This document shows positions 1 through 6,339 of a stretch of 6,339 nt of DNA, in pieces. Source of the stretch: a bacterium. Lineage in GTDB: Bacteria > Verrucomicrobiota > Verrucomicrobiae > JAJYAR01. Under the pieces are notes generated by a model, which saw only the letters and a list, made by a program, of their open reading frames with translations, did no database searches and was not told the DNA's origin. The stretch is taken from assembly GCA_021779435.1 (NCBI GenBank), contig JAJYAR010000175.1, forward strand, positions 1 through 6,339, in the 5' to 3' direction. The translations under genes were made by a program, and so were the position numbers. How positions within the stretch are numbered: the first letter of the stretch is position 1; each line of letters starts with the position of its first letter.

Positions 1-2465
1 AGTTTGATGCCCCCGTCGGGCCAGCGGCGCAGGAGTTCCCGCCACGACGTTTTCACCGCAGACTCCGCCCGGCGCCTGTACGGCTCCCAGTCGATGAGCC
101 TCCGGTTGTCCGGGTCCACGAGTGTCAGGTTCCAGAGTTCGGATCCCTGGTAAAAGTCGGGCACTCCGGGAACCGTGCACTTCAGCACAACCTGGGTCAG
201 CGAATTGATGACACCCAGATGCGCCAGCCGGTGCGCCTTCGGTCGAAAGCTGTCGAGGAAGTCGGCGCCGGTTTCGCGCGTCAGGATCGCCGTCACGAAA
301 TGGTCGAGGGCGGCGAGCCACGCCTCATTGGGGTTCACCCAGCGGGTGTTCTGCTTTGCCTCGTTCGTGGCCTTGAGCACATGCTCGCGGATACGCTTGC
401 GGAACGCCTCGTCGGGCTCGACGCCCTCGGCGGGCCAGCACCCGAGCAGCGTCTGATACAACCGGTACTCCTCGCCGGCGTCGGGCGCGAGTTCCTCGCC
501 AACGATGGATTTGTGCCGCTGGTTGAGCCCCCGCCACTCGTGAACCCAGTCGCGCCATTCGTCCGCGATCTCCGAGAGGACGTACAGCCGTGCACGCACA
601 TCCTCGCCGAATTTCGTGTCGTGCGTCGACGTGGCGAGCAGGCAGTGGGGCGTGGTCTCCCGCCGTCGGGCGCACGCGTGATGAAAGTCCCGGATCGTGC
701 CACCGAACATTTCCGCGGCACTGCCGACTTCGTTCAACGCGATGAACCTGTTGTAAACATAGTAGGCGGTGTCCTCGACCGCCTTCGCCATCACGGCCCC
801 GGTGTACTGTTGCCACGTCAGCACCCAGCGCCAGAGCGCCTCGCGATAGGCCTGCGCGGCGGAGGGCGGAGGGTACCGCCCGATCAGCACGTCACGCACG
901 AAATGGAACGCCTGCGGATCCTGCCGCGGATTCCGGCGCAGCGCCTCCTCGCAGGCGTGCTCCACCTCCCGGGTGTCCTCCGGCCTGCTCTCGGCGTTCA
1001 TCCTGCGATAGATCCGGTACACGCTCAGCGCCGCCATGATCTCACGCACGGCCACGCTCAGTTCGAAGCGGGTCAGATCCCGCCAGTGCCGGTCCGCGAC
1101 GACGGTGGCTGCAAGCTGGCTCGAGAGCTGGACAACCGCGTTGGCAAACATCTCGTCGAGCACCAGGCGCTTGTTTGCGTACACCACGTCGCCGAAGGAT
1201 TCCGTTTCGCCGGTGATGTCGCGATACAACGCGTTGAACTTCGACTCCGATCGGGGATCGACGAGCACGCGCCCAAGCTGGCCGATGAACTCGTACCCGG
1301 TTGTGCCGTGGGTCGGCCAGGCGTCGTCGATCTCCTCGTCGGCCGCGAGTATCTTCTCGACGACCACATAGAAGGGCTCCCGGGGCCCCTCGCCTTCCGC
1401 GACCGCCAGCGACTGCAGCCATTCGAGGTACTCGAGAGGATTGCGAAGCCCGTCGATGTGGTCGATCCGCAGCCCGGCGACCGCGTCGTCGCGAATCAGA
1501 CTCCCGATCAGCCGGTGCGTCTCGCGAAACACGTTTGGATTCTCGATGCGCAGCCCGATCAGCGTATCGATCGCGAAGAACCGGCGGTAGTTGATCTCGT
1601 GAGCGCCGGTCCTCCAGTGGGCGAGACGATAGTTTTGCTCGTTGAGGATCGCGTCGAGCGCGTCCCGGCTCCGCGGGTCGCCGTCGACGCCGTTGATGGT
1701 GGCGAGATGCTCCGTGATCGCCTCGCGGACCGAGGCGTCGGCTTCGTAGGCGGCCGCAAGCTGCGCCTTCAGCTCGTTGCGCGGGCGCCTGCCGATCGGC
1801 TCATCCGCCCCGCGCGAAAGCGGAAGCGATCCGAATGCCTCCGCGAGGACCTTCAGCCGCTCGGAGGAGGCCTTGGTGCAGGAGGGCCCTTCTGCGGCGC
1901 CGCCCAGCAGCACCGCGTAGGTGCCAGGGCTGACCGGGAAGCGCAGGTCGGCATATCGCACCGAAAAGGCCCCATCCTCGTACCCGATCGACAGCCGGCC
2001 GCCGTCGAGCACGACGCCGTATTGGTCGTCAAGCACAGGCACCAGCACGCGTCCACGGCCGGTCTGCAGGGGGTCGTTCCAGTCGATGTCGAAGAAATCC
2101 GCGTGCGGGGAATTTCTTCCGCACTCGAGCACATCCTGCCACCAACGGTTGGACGACCCGTGTATGCCCATGTGATTCGGGACAAAGTCGAGGACGATCC
2201 CCATCTTCCGTTCACGAACCTCCCGTGCGAACTCCTGGAATGCCGGCAATCCCCCGAGTTCTGCATCGATCCGGTGATAGTCGTTCACGTCATAGCCGTG
2301 CGTGCTTCCCGGTGCCGACATCAGCAGCGGCGAGCAGTAGCAATGCGTGATTCCGAGGGACTGCAGGTAGGGCAGCAGTCCCCTCGCTGCATCGAGCGGA
2401 AAGTCCTTCCGCAGCTGCAGGCGGTAGGTCGACAGGGGAACACCTTGTGAATCCTTGAAGGGCAT
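1..2465 (-). CDS. treY: Malto-oligosyltrehalose synthase TreY (GH13), 3' end cut by window
   Basis: TreY is a cytoplasmic enzyme that isomerises the reducing-end alpha-1,4 bond of maltodextrins to alpha,alpha-1,1, the first step of the TreY/TreZ trehalose route. About 821 codons are open in one frame, and the stop lies beyond base 1. Seen in the translation: STYRLQ (residues 12-17), the acceptor-loop block SPLLMSAPGSTHGYDV (45-60), GH13 region I DFVPNH (93-98), region II GLRIDHIDGL with the predicted nucleophile Asp335, region III VVVEKIL with the predicted acid/base Glu370, the TreY-typical MAKAVEDTAYY (559-569), region IV STHDTK with Asp616, and VPGVPDFYQGSELW (around 765-778). All catalytic residues are present, so the visible part looks intact. 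The ATG at 2465 is the only start available: an in-frame TAG lies ten codons upstream with no ATG, GTG or TTG between, and STYRLQ begins soon after. No clear Shine-Dalgarno is visible. The catalytic residues sit about 100 positions later than in short archaeal TreY, so this is a long form. It follows bshA by 83 bp on the same strand; treZ is not in the window. Confidence 0.95.
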   Translation of the reverse strand, partial: MPFKDSQGVPLSTYRLQLRKDFPLDAARGLLPYLQSLGITHCYCSPLLMSAPGSTHGYDVNDYHRIDAELGGLPAFQEFAREVRERKMGIVLDFVPNHMGIHGSSNRWWQDVLECGRNSPHADFFDIDWNDPLQTGRGRVLVPVLDDQYGVVLDGGRLSIGYEDGAFSVRYADLRFPVSPGTYAVLLGGAAEGPSCTKASSERLKVLAEAFGSLPLSRGADEPIGRRPRNELKAQLAAAYEADASVREAITEHLATINGVDGDPRSRDALDAILNEQNYRLAHWRTGAHEINYRRFFAIDTLIGLRIENPNVFRETHRLIGSLIRDDAVAGLRIDHIDGLRNPLEYLEWLQSLAVAEGEGPREPFYVVVEKILAADEEIDDAWPTHGTTGYEFIGQLGRVLVDPRSESKFNALYRDITGETESFGDVVYANKRLVLDEMFANAVVQLSSQLAATVVADRHWRDLTRFELSVAVREIMAALSVYRIYRRMNAESRPEDTREVEHACEEALRRNPRQDPQAFHFVRDVLIGRYPPPSAAQAYREALWRWVLTWQQYTGAVMAKAVEDTAYYVYNRFIALNEVGSAAEMFGGTIRDFHHACARRRETTPHCLLATSTHDTKFGEDVRARLYVLSEIADEWRDWVHEWRGLNQRHKSIVGEELAPDAGEEYRLYQTLLGCWPAEGVEPDEAFRKRIREHVLKATNEAKQNTRWVNPNEAWLAALDHFVTAILTRETGADFLDSFRPKAHRLAHLGVINSLTQVVLKCTVPGVPDFYQGSELWNLTLVDPDNRRLIDWEPYRRRAESAVKTSWRELLRRWPDGGIK

Positions 2466-2548
2466 CGCGGGGCATTGTTGCGCCCCAACGATCTATGTTC
2501 CCGGTTGCGCGGCATTCCCGCGCGGTCCGACGACTGGCGCCGTCCGGC
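2466..2548 (-). promoter_or_regulatory. bshA-treY intergenic gap with a small hairpin next to the treY start
   Basis: The 83-bp gap holds an inverted repeat GGGGC / GCCCC (2469-2473 and 2482-2486) with an 8-base loop, ending three bases before the treY ATG. In the mRNA it would cover the place where a ribosome binding site should be, and no good Shine-Dalgarno is visible there. There is no T-run after the stem, so it is not a typical intrinsic terminator, and bshA-treY readthrough is possible. A five-base GC stem can occur by chance in DNA this rich in G and C. Any regulatory role is inference. Confidence 0.25.
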
Positions 2549-3688
2549 CTAACGGCGCTGCGCGCACACCCGGCGGTAAAGCGCCTCGTAACGGGGCACC
2601 ACGACGTCAGGTGAGAAAAACTCGCGCGCGCGAACGGCCGCCGCCTTGCCCATCGCCAGCCTGCGGTCGCGATTTTGCAGCAGGTCCTCGACGGCCCGGG
2701 CAATCGCGTCCGCATCGCCCGGCGGAACCAGCACGCCACTCCTGCCCGCCTCGACGACTTCCGGGATGCCACCCACGGCCGTCGCCACGCTCGCGCGGCC
2801 GAAGCACATGGTCTCCAGCATGCTGAGGCAGAAGCTCTCGCTCTCCGAGGTAAACACGCCGAGGTCCGCGGCCTGCAGGTAGTCCTCGATCTCCAGGACC
2901 TTGGGTCGGACGATCACGCGATCGCTGATGCCAAGCCTTCGAACATGATCCACAAAGGGCGTGAAATCCCCGCCCGCCAGGATCACCAGCTTGAACGACT
3001 CGCGCGGCCTGATCCGCGCCACGGCGTCGAGCAGCAGATCGATACGTTTCACCGGCCGGAGATTCGACATGTGGAGGAGCAGCGCCTCGTCCCCCATGCC
3101 CAGTTCGGCCTTCACCTCCGCGACGGTCCTCCGCGCCTTCCGCGGGCCGAAGAAATTGTGGATCACATCGATCGGTCCATCGAAAGCGAGAAGCCTGCGG
3201 GTCTGGTCCTGCAGCCATTGCGACACGGCGGTGACCGCATCCGAGCACATCAGCGCGTGGCGGATCGCGGGGCCGTAGCCCGGATCGCGGCCGAGGAGCG
3301 TGGTGTCGGTTCCGTGAAGCGTCGTCACGACCGCCGGCTGCTGGCCTTTCGGCAGCATCGAGCGCGCAAGCACGGCCGCCGTCGCATGCGGCACGGCGTA
3401 ATGCACGTGAAGCACGTCCAGCCCCGCCGCACGGCTTACCTCCGCCATCTTCACCGAGAGCGGCAGCGTGTAGTCGGGATACCGAAACAGGGAATAGTCG
3501 TTGATCTCCACCTCGTGGAAATAGACCCGCTCGCGATCCGGCGAGATGCGGAACGGCCGCTCGTAACTGATGAAATGGACCTCGTGCCCGCGCTTCGCCA
3601 GTTCCTCGCCAAGCGACGACGCAAGGATGCCGCTCCCACCAACCGAGGGGTAACACGTGATCCCGATGCGAAGAGGAGCCGGCTTCAT
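2549..3688 (-). CDS. bshA: N-acetyl-alpha-D-glucosaminyl L-malate synthase BshA (GT4)
   Basis: BshA is a cytoplasmic retaining glycosyltransferase that transfers GlcNAc from UDP-GlcNAc to L-malate, the first step of bacillithiol synthesis. The 379-residue protein is of normal length for the family. Seen: the N-terminal block RIGITCYPSVGGSG (7-20) with the GGSG nucleotide-sugar loop, GHEVHFISYERPFR (34-47), YFHEVEINDYSLF (56-68), LDVLHVHYAVPHA (90-102), HGTD (125-128), the start of the C-terminal GT-B domain at SNLRPVKR (208-215), and the GT4 E-x7-E motif as E284-SFCLSML-E292 followed by a GGIPE loop (306-310). These blocks separate BshA from generic GT4 enzymes. The ATG at 3688 is the first start after the bshB1 stop, only 9 bp downstream, which fits one transcript and probable translational coupling. 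No frameshift or missing motif was seen. Bacillithiol enzymes act on soluble metabolites, and no signal peptide is visible. Confidence 0.95.
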   Translation of the reverse strand: MKPAPLRIGITCYPSVGGSGILASSLGEELAKRGHEVHFISYERPFRISPDRERVYFHEVEINDYSLFRYPDYTLPLSVKMAEVSRAAGLDVLHVHYAVPHATAAVLARSMLPKGQQPAVVTTLHGTDTTLLGRDPGYGPAIRHALMCSDAVTAVSQWLQDQTRRLLAFDGPIDVIHNFFGPRKARRTVAEVKAELGMGDEALLLHMSNLRPVKRIDLLLDAVARIRPRESFKLVILAGGDFTPFVDHVRRLGISDRVIVRPKVLEIEDYLQAADLGVFTSESESFCLSMLETMCFGRASVATAVGGIPEVVEAGRSGVLVPPGDADAIARAVEDLLQNRDRRLAMGKAAAVRAREFFSPDVVVPRYEALYRRVCAQRR

Positions 3689-3697
3689 CGATCGAGA

Positions 3698-4429
3698 TCA
3701 GAACCTCCGACAGGATCGAACGACCGGCGCGAGTGAATCGAAGACCAGATCGTCGTTCGGCCAGAGCGCGGTCGCGTGCCCCACTCCCGCGGCCAGGCCG
3801 TTCAGTCGCGCACGTGTGAGCTGGAGCTCCACGTAGTCCCGCGTCGCATGCTGCGTCGCATGGGCGGCCATGGCTGCCCGCCACGCGTCCATCACCTTCG
3901 CCTCCGAGATGTCGATCAGCACCCGGCCCGCGTCCTTCGGCTCGGCGCCGGGGGTGACTGCGTAGTAAAGAAGATGCTCGATCGAGTGCGGAGCCGCGTT
4001 GCGAAGCTCCTTCACTCCTCCGTAGCGCGCAATGCGGGCGGCGTCCCTCACCATCCGGCCGAGCACGGCATGGTCCGGATGCTGGTTCTCCACGGTGCTC
4101 GGCGCCAGGACGACGCGCGGTGCGAACCGGCGGATCACCGCGGCGATCCGGAATACATTTTCCACAGTCGCCTCCAGCCGGGCATCGCCGCCAAGTTCCA
4201 TGAACTCGACCGAAGCTCCGAGAAGTTCAGCGCCGCGTCGCGCCTCGGCCTGCCGTTCCTCCGCCGTGCCATGAGTCGAGGATTCGCCACGCGAGCAGAT
4301 CACCAGCTGCACACTCCGGCCGGCCTGTGCTTCCTTCGCGATCACGCCGCCGCAGCCGAACTCCACGTCGTCCGGGTGCGCGCCAATGGCCAGCACGGAG
4401 ACGGGCTCGGTTTTCTTGGTCGGTTTCAT
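3698..4429 (-). CDS. bshB1: N-acetyl-alpha-D-glucosaminyl L-malate deacetylase BshB1 (PIG-L/LmbE family)
   Basis: This zinc-dependent deacetylase removes the acetyl group of GlcNAc-malate to give GlcN-malate, the second step of bacillithiol synthesis, in the cytoplasm. The 243-residue length is normal. Seen: the metal-binding motif AHPDD (17-21) followed by E23, the CSRGESSTHGTAEERQAEA-type block (45-63), and the second metal motif HPDH (117-120). By family knowledge His18, Asp21 and His120 bind zinc and Asp20 acts as general base. The central LIDIS (171-175) and the following helix match the BshB1 branch rather than mycothiol MshB. The ATG at 4429 is the only start: an in-frame TAA lies a few codons upstream with no other initiator between. 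No good Shine-Dalgarno precedes it. It sits 105 bp after the BshC-like gene and 9 bp before bshA, in the same frame as bshA. The BshB1 assignment rests partly on this neighbourhood; related PIG-L enzymes can act on other GlcNAc conjugates. Confidence 0.93.
   Translation of the reverse strand: MKPTKKTEPVSVLAIGAHPDDVEFGCGGVIAKEAQAGRSVQLVICSRGESSTHGTAEERQAEARRGAELLGASVEFMELGGDARLEATVENVFRIAAVIRRFAPRVVLAPSTVENQHPDHAVLGRMVRDAARIARYGGVKELRNAAPHSIEHLLYYAVTPGAEPKDAGRVLIDISEAKVMDAWRAAMAAHATQHATRDYVELQLTRARLNGLAAGVGHATALWPNDDLVFDSLAPVVRSCRRF
3703..3708 (-). promoter_or_regulatory. Probable ribosome binding site of bshA inside the end of bshB1
   Basis: GGAGGT lies within the last codons of bshB1 (CGG AGG TTC TGA) and is the only strong Shine-Dalgarno match before the bshA ATG. 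The spacing is 14 bases, longer than the usual 5-10. Terminating ribosomes on bshB1 would therefore sit on the bshA start region, which points to translational coupling. Confidence 0.5.
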
Positions 4430-4534
4430 TCGTCGCGGGATCGGGGATTAAGCTGCACCGCAGGACGTAGCGCACGCCCGAAAGTAACGGTATTTACGGT
4501 ATCCAGCCCACCCCCAGGCGTTCCGCGCAAGCGC
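4430..4534 (-). promoter_or_regulatory. Intergenic gap before bshB1 with an A/T-rich island and a 7-bp direct repeat; candidate promoter or operator
   Basis: This 105-bp gap is the longest non-coding stretch in the window. It contains a locally A/T-rich patch with the heptamer ACGGTAT repeated at 4487-4493 and 4496-4502 (plus-strand reading), a 9-bp period that stands out from the GC-rich surroundings. It could hold an internal promoter or a protein-binding site for bshB1-bshA. I could not find a convincing -35/-10 pair with normal spacing, and no terminator is visible. The gap is too short to hold a missing C-terminal part of the preceding BshC-like gene. Confidence 0.25.
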
Positions 4535-5305
4535 TCACTCCGGCACCCAGGCCTCATCCGAGCGGTCAATGACATCCCGCTGCAGGAAGGTGATCTCCGG
4601 CGCCTGGGCGGTGTCGAGATATGCCTTCTCCCCCGCGCCGGCAATGTAGTGCGTGCAGTGGATGACGGACTGCATCCAGGGAAGCCGCGTGTCGCGAGTC
4701 GGGCTGATCTGCTCCTTCGAGAATGGCACGGCGGGAAGGTTCACGTGACACTCACCGCCCTCGTGAAGCTGAAGTCCCCCCGGCGCGACGCGGGCGCGGA
4801 CCGTCTCCCCGGAATAGCCCACGTCGACAAAGTAGTCGCTGACGTCGCACGCCGCCCTGCGAACCTCCGGATCACTGGAGCGGACGACGGTGAGTCCATC
4901 GAGCAAGCCCAGCCCGCGGTACATCTCCAGGCAGAAATCCGCGACGTTCCCCGCCTCCACGCGCCTGAACAGGTCGACGCATTCGCGATTCACATACGCG
5001 CCGAGCTGGCGCCCCACGCTCTCCCGCCATTCGGGCGCCACCCGTTTCAGGTAAAGCGGTGCCCACTTCCTCTGCACCTTGTTCGCGAAGGAGAAATTCA
5101 GCATCGCCGGCGCGCCGGTCCTCCGGTTCCGCAGGACCGTCTGCGTCTCCCGCGGATCGTGGTCGCTGTCGTGCAGGAAGAACACGATCCTCCCGCCGAG
5201 TTCGGCCTGCACGCGACGGGCGGTGATGATCTTCGAATACAGGAAACGCTTCGGGAAGAATCCGCACGGTTGCTGGCCGAAGCAGATGACAGGTTCTCCG
5301 CTCAT
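4535..5305 (-). CDS. Short BshC-like protein, putative bacillithiol cysteine-adding enzyme
   Basis: This 256-residue protein is probably the cysteine-adding enzyme (BshC role, GlcN-malate plus cysteine) or a reduced relative of it. Seen: an N-terminal ICFGQQPCGFFPKR (7-20) followed by a helix and the strand FFLHDSDHD (42-50). In family terms this resembles the GQQ...Y-K...(A)SEDHD core of the BshC Rossmann domain. Near the C-terminus, ISPTRDTRLPWMQ (200-212) and YIAGAGEKAY (220-229) resemble the LSP-x-LRP-x-VQD...YVGGPGExAY block of BshC. Canonical BshC exceeds 500 residues and has a C-terminal coiled coil; here the protein ends 27 residues after the GExAY-like motif, so that region is absent. 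The ATG at 5305 overlaps the symporter stop by 4 bp (ATGA), and the family-like sequence begins at once, so longer upstream starts are rejected. No signal peptide or membrane segment is seen. Neighbouring bshB1 and bshA support the assignment. The motif comparison is from memory, so the function is inferred. Confidence 0.6.
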   Translation of the reverse strand: MSGEPVICFGQQPCGFFPKRFLYSKIITARRVQAELGGRIVFFLHDSDHDPRETQTVLRNRRTGAPAMLNFSFANKVQRKWAPLYLKRVAPEWRESVGRQLGAYVNRECVDLFRRVEAGNVADFCLEMYRGLGLLDGLTVVRSSDPEVRRAACDVSDYFVDVGYSGETVRARVAPGGLQLHEGGECHVNLPAVPFSKEQISPTRDTRLPWMQSVIHCTHYIAGAGEKAYLDTAQAPEITFLQRDVIDRSDEAWVPE

Positions 5306-6339
5306 GCCGCCGGCCTTTCCCTTCCGGCGAGAGCCTGGTACGCAATGCTGAGAACGACGCAAGCGGCGCAGCCGATCGGGTTCAGCCAGAGGAAGCCGAT
5401 GCTCAGCGCGAAATAGAGGACGATGACGAGCGCCTGGGCCGTGAGCGCTCCATAGAACACCGCCGTTCCGCGCACCCACTTCAGGAAGAACGCCACCAGG
5501 AACAGACCCAGCACGGGCCCATAGAAGATGGAGCCGAGGATGTTCACCGCCTGGATCAGGTTCTCAACCAGGTTTGCGAAGAGCGCGAAGCCGATCGCGA
5601 TCATTCCCCACAGGACCGTCAGCCAGCGCGCGGCCTTCACGTAGTGCGCGTCAGAGCGCCCGGGCTTCACCACATGCCCGTACAGGTCGATTGCCGTCGT
5701 CTCGCCGAGAGCCGCCAGTTCCGACGAAAGCGACGAGACGGCGGCCGCGATGATCAGCGTCACGAGCAGCCCGATCAGTCCGTGGGGCATCTGCTGGAGG
5801 ACAAATGTGATGAAAACGTAGTCCGAGTCGCTCGTCTTGCTCCCGGGAACCGCGGTGGCGAGCGCGGTCTTCGCCTCGCTTCTCGTCTGTTCGGCCAGTC
5901 TGGCAGCGTCGAGCATGTCGGCCTCGGTGGCGGCGACCTTGGCTGCATCGCCCTCTTTCCTGGCCTGGAGCCAGGCTTCGACCCGTTCACGCTTCTCGGC
6001 ATGCACGGACTCGTACCGCTGCTCCAGCGCACGCATCTGCTCTCCATTTCCGGCTGAGGCCGCAGCCTCCCAGGCAGTCCGGTTGAAGAACACCGGCGGT
6101 CGCTCGAATTGATAGAACACGAACACCAGCGCGCCAATCAGCAGGATGAAGAACTGGATCGGGATCTTGAAGAAGGCGTTGAACATCAGTCCCAGCCGGC
6201 TCTCGCGCACCGACACGCCGGAAAGGTACCGGGCCACCTGTGACTGATCCGTCCCGAAGTACGACAGGAACAGGAAGACGCTGCCAAGCACCCCCGACCA
6301 GAACGTGTACCGCGTGTGCACGTTCATCGAGAAGTCCAC
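5302..6339 (-). CDS. Sodium:solute symporter (SSS family), C-terminal part, N-terminus outside the window
   Basis: This is a membrane protein of the SSS/SLC5 family, which uses the sodium gradient to import small solutes. The substrate cannot be read from the sequence. The frame stays open to the window edge, and the GTG there is not a credible start, so 345 residues of a longer protein are seen. Numbering from the edge: a hydrophobic segment followed by SYFGTDQSQVARYLS (26-40); a membrane helix at about 58-77; YQFERPPVFFN (76-86); a charged, alanine-rich stretch (about 88-172); then LIIAAAVSSLSSELAAL (205-ish), matching the SSS helix whose serines help form the second sodium site; ETTAIDLYG (213-221); and four to five further hydrophobic helices to the C-terminus. 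The stop overlaps the BshC-like start by 4 bp, so the two are probably co-translated. A role in supplying a bacillithiol precursor (cysteine, malate or amino sugar) is possible but unproven. Confidence 0.88.
   Translation of the reverse strand: MDFSMNVHTRYTFWSGVLGSVFLFLSYFGTDQSQVARYLSGVSVRESRLGLMFNAFFKIPIQFFILLIGALVFVFYQFERPPVFFNRTAWEAAASAGNGEQMRALEQRYESVHAEKRERVEAWLQARKEGDAAKVAATEADMLDAARLAEQTRSEAKTALATAVPGSKTSDSDYVFITFVLQQMPHGLIGLLVTLIIAAAVSSLSSELAALGETTAIDLYGHVVKPGRSDAHYVKAARWLTVLWGMIAIGFALFANLVENLIQAVNILGSIFYGPVLGLFLVAFFLKWVRGTAVFYGALTAQALVIVLYFALSIGFLWLNPIGCAACVVLSIAYQALAGRERPAA

Noticed and set aside
219..2450. A 743-codon plus-strand open frame
   Set aside because: It lies exactly antisense to treY, whose minus-strand frame shows all GH13 and TreY motifs. 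The plus-strand translation has no recognisable domain and the arginine, proline and valine excess typical of antisense frames in GC-rich DNA.
2521..2548. A possible intrinsic terminator after bshA
   Set aside because: The region is GC-rich with partial self-complementarity (around GGCGCC), but there is no continuous stem and no T-run on the minus strand.
2675..3736. A 353-codon plus-strand open frame
   Set aside because: It is antisense to bshA, which is unambiguous on the minus strand, and its translation is low in structure-forming hydrophobic residues.
2607..3884. A 425-codon minus-strand frame overlapping bshA and the end of bshB1
   Set aside because: It is an out-of-frame reading of two recognised genes, and its translation is rich in G, R and A without motifs.
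4535..4537. A possible frameshift truncating a full-length bshC
   Set aside because: Only 105 bp separate the stop from bshB1, and no C-terminal BshC sequence could fit there. The gene appears naturally short, although an old deletion cannot be excluded.
3776..5416. A 546-codon plus-strand open frame
   Set aside because: It spans antisense across bshB1, an intergenic gap, the BshC-like gene and the end of the symporter, with no family-like motif. It is a shadow of GC-rich codon use.
4535..5479. A longer start at 5479 for the BshC-like gene
   Set aside because: The extra 58 residues overlap the symporter C-terminal coding region, are arginine-rich and resemble no family N-terminus. The ATG at 5305 gives the ATGA junction and puts the GQQ motif at the expected early position.

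Overview
The window is a GC-rich bacterial segment. All five genes that can be supported lie on the minus strand, packed end to end and read from high to low coordinates: the C-terminal part of a sodium:solute symporter (6339 to 5302), a short BshC-like protein (5305 to 4535), bshB1 (4429 to 3698), bshA (3688 to 2549), and treY without its 3' end (2465 to 1). No RNA gene, mobile element, CRISPR array or attachment site was seen.

The central block is a bacillithiol biosynthesis cluster. BshA joins L-malate to GlcNAc from UDP-GlcNAc, and BshB1 removes the acetyl group to give GlcN-malate. The third step, adding cysteine, would fall to the gene at 5305-4535. It is only 256 residues long, against more than 500 for known BshC. 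It still carries what look like the N-terminal GQQ and (S)xDHD signatures of BshC and a later SP...GxGExAY block. If that reading is right, the cluster encodes a full pathway with a strongly reduced cysteine ligase. This is the most interesting point of the window. The symporter overlaps the BshC-like gene by 4 bp (ATGA), so the two are probably co-translated.

Downstream of bshA, on the same strand after 83 bp, lies treY (malto-oligosyltrehalose synthase). This GH13 enzyme converts the reducing end of maltodextrins to a trehalose unit. Its C-terminus and any treZ partner lie outside the window. Thiol redox buffering and trehalose production are both stress functions, but the sequence does not show that they are co-regulated.

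The gene order, high GC content and long-form TreY would fit a Verrucomicrobia/Opitutaceae-like bacterium. This is inference from gene content and style; other bacillithiol producers (Bacteroidota, Acidobacteriota and others) cannot be excluded. Two very long plus-strand open frames (219-2450 and 3776-5416) are antisense shadows of these genes and are not annotated.
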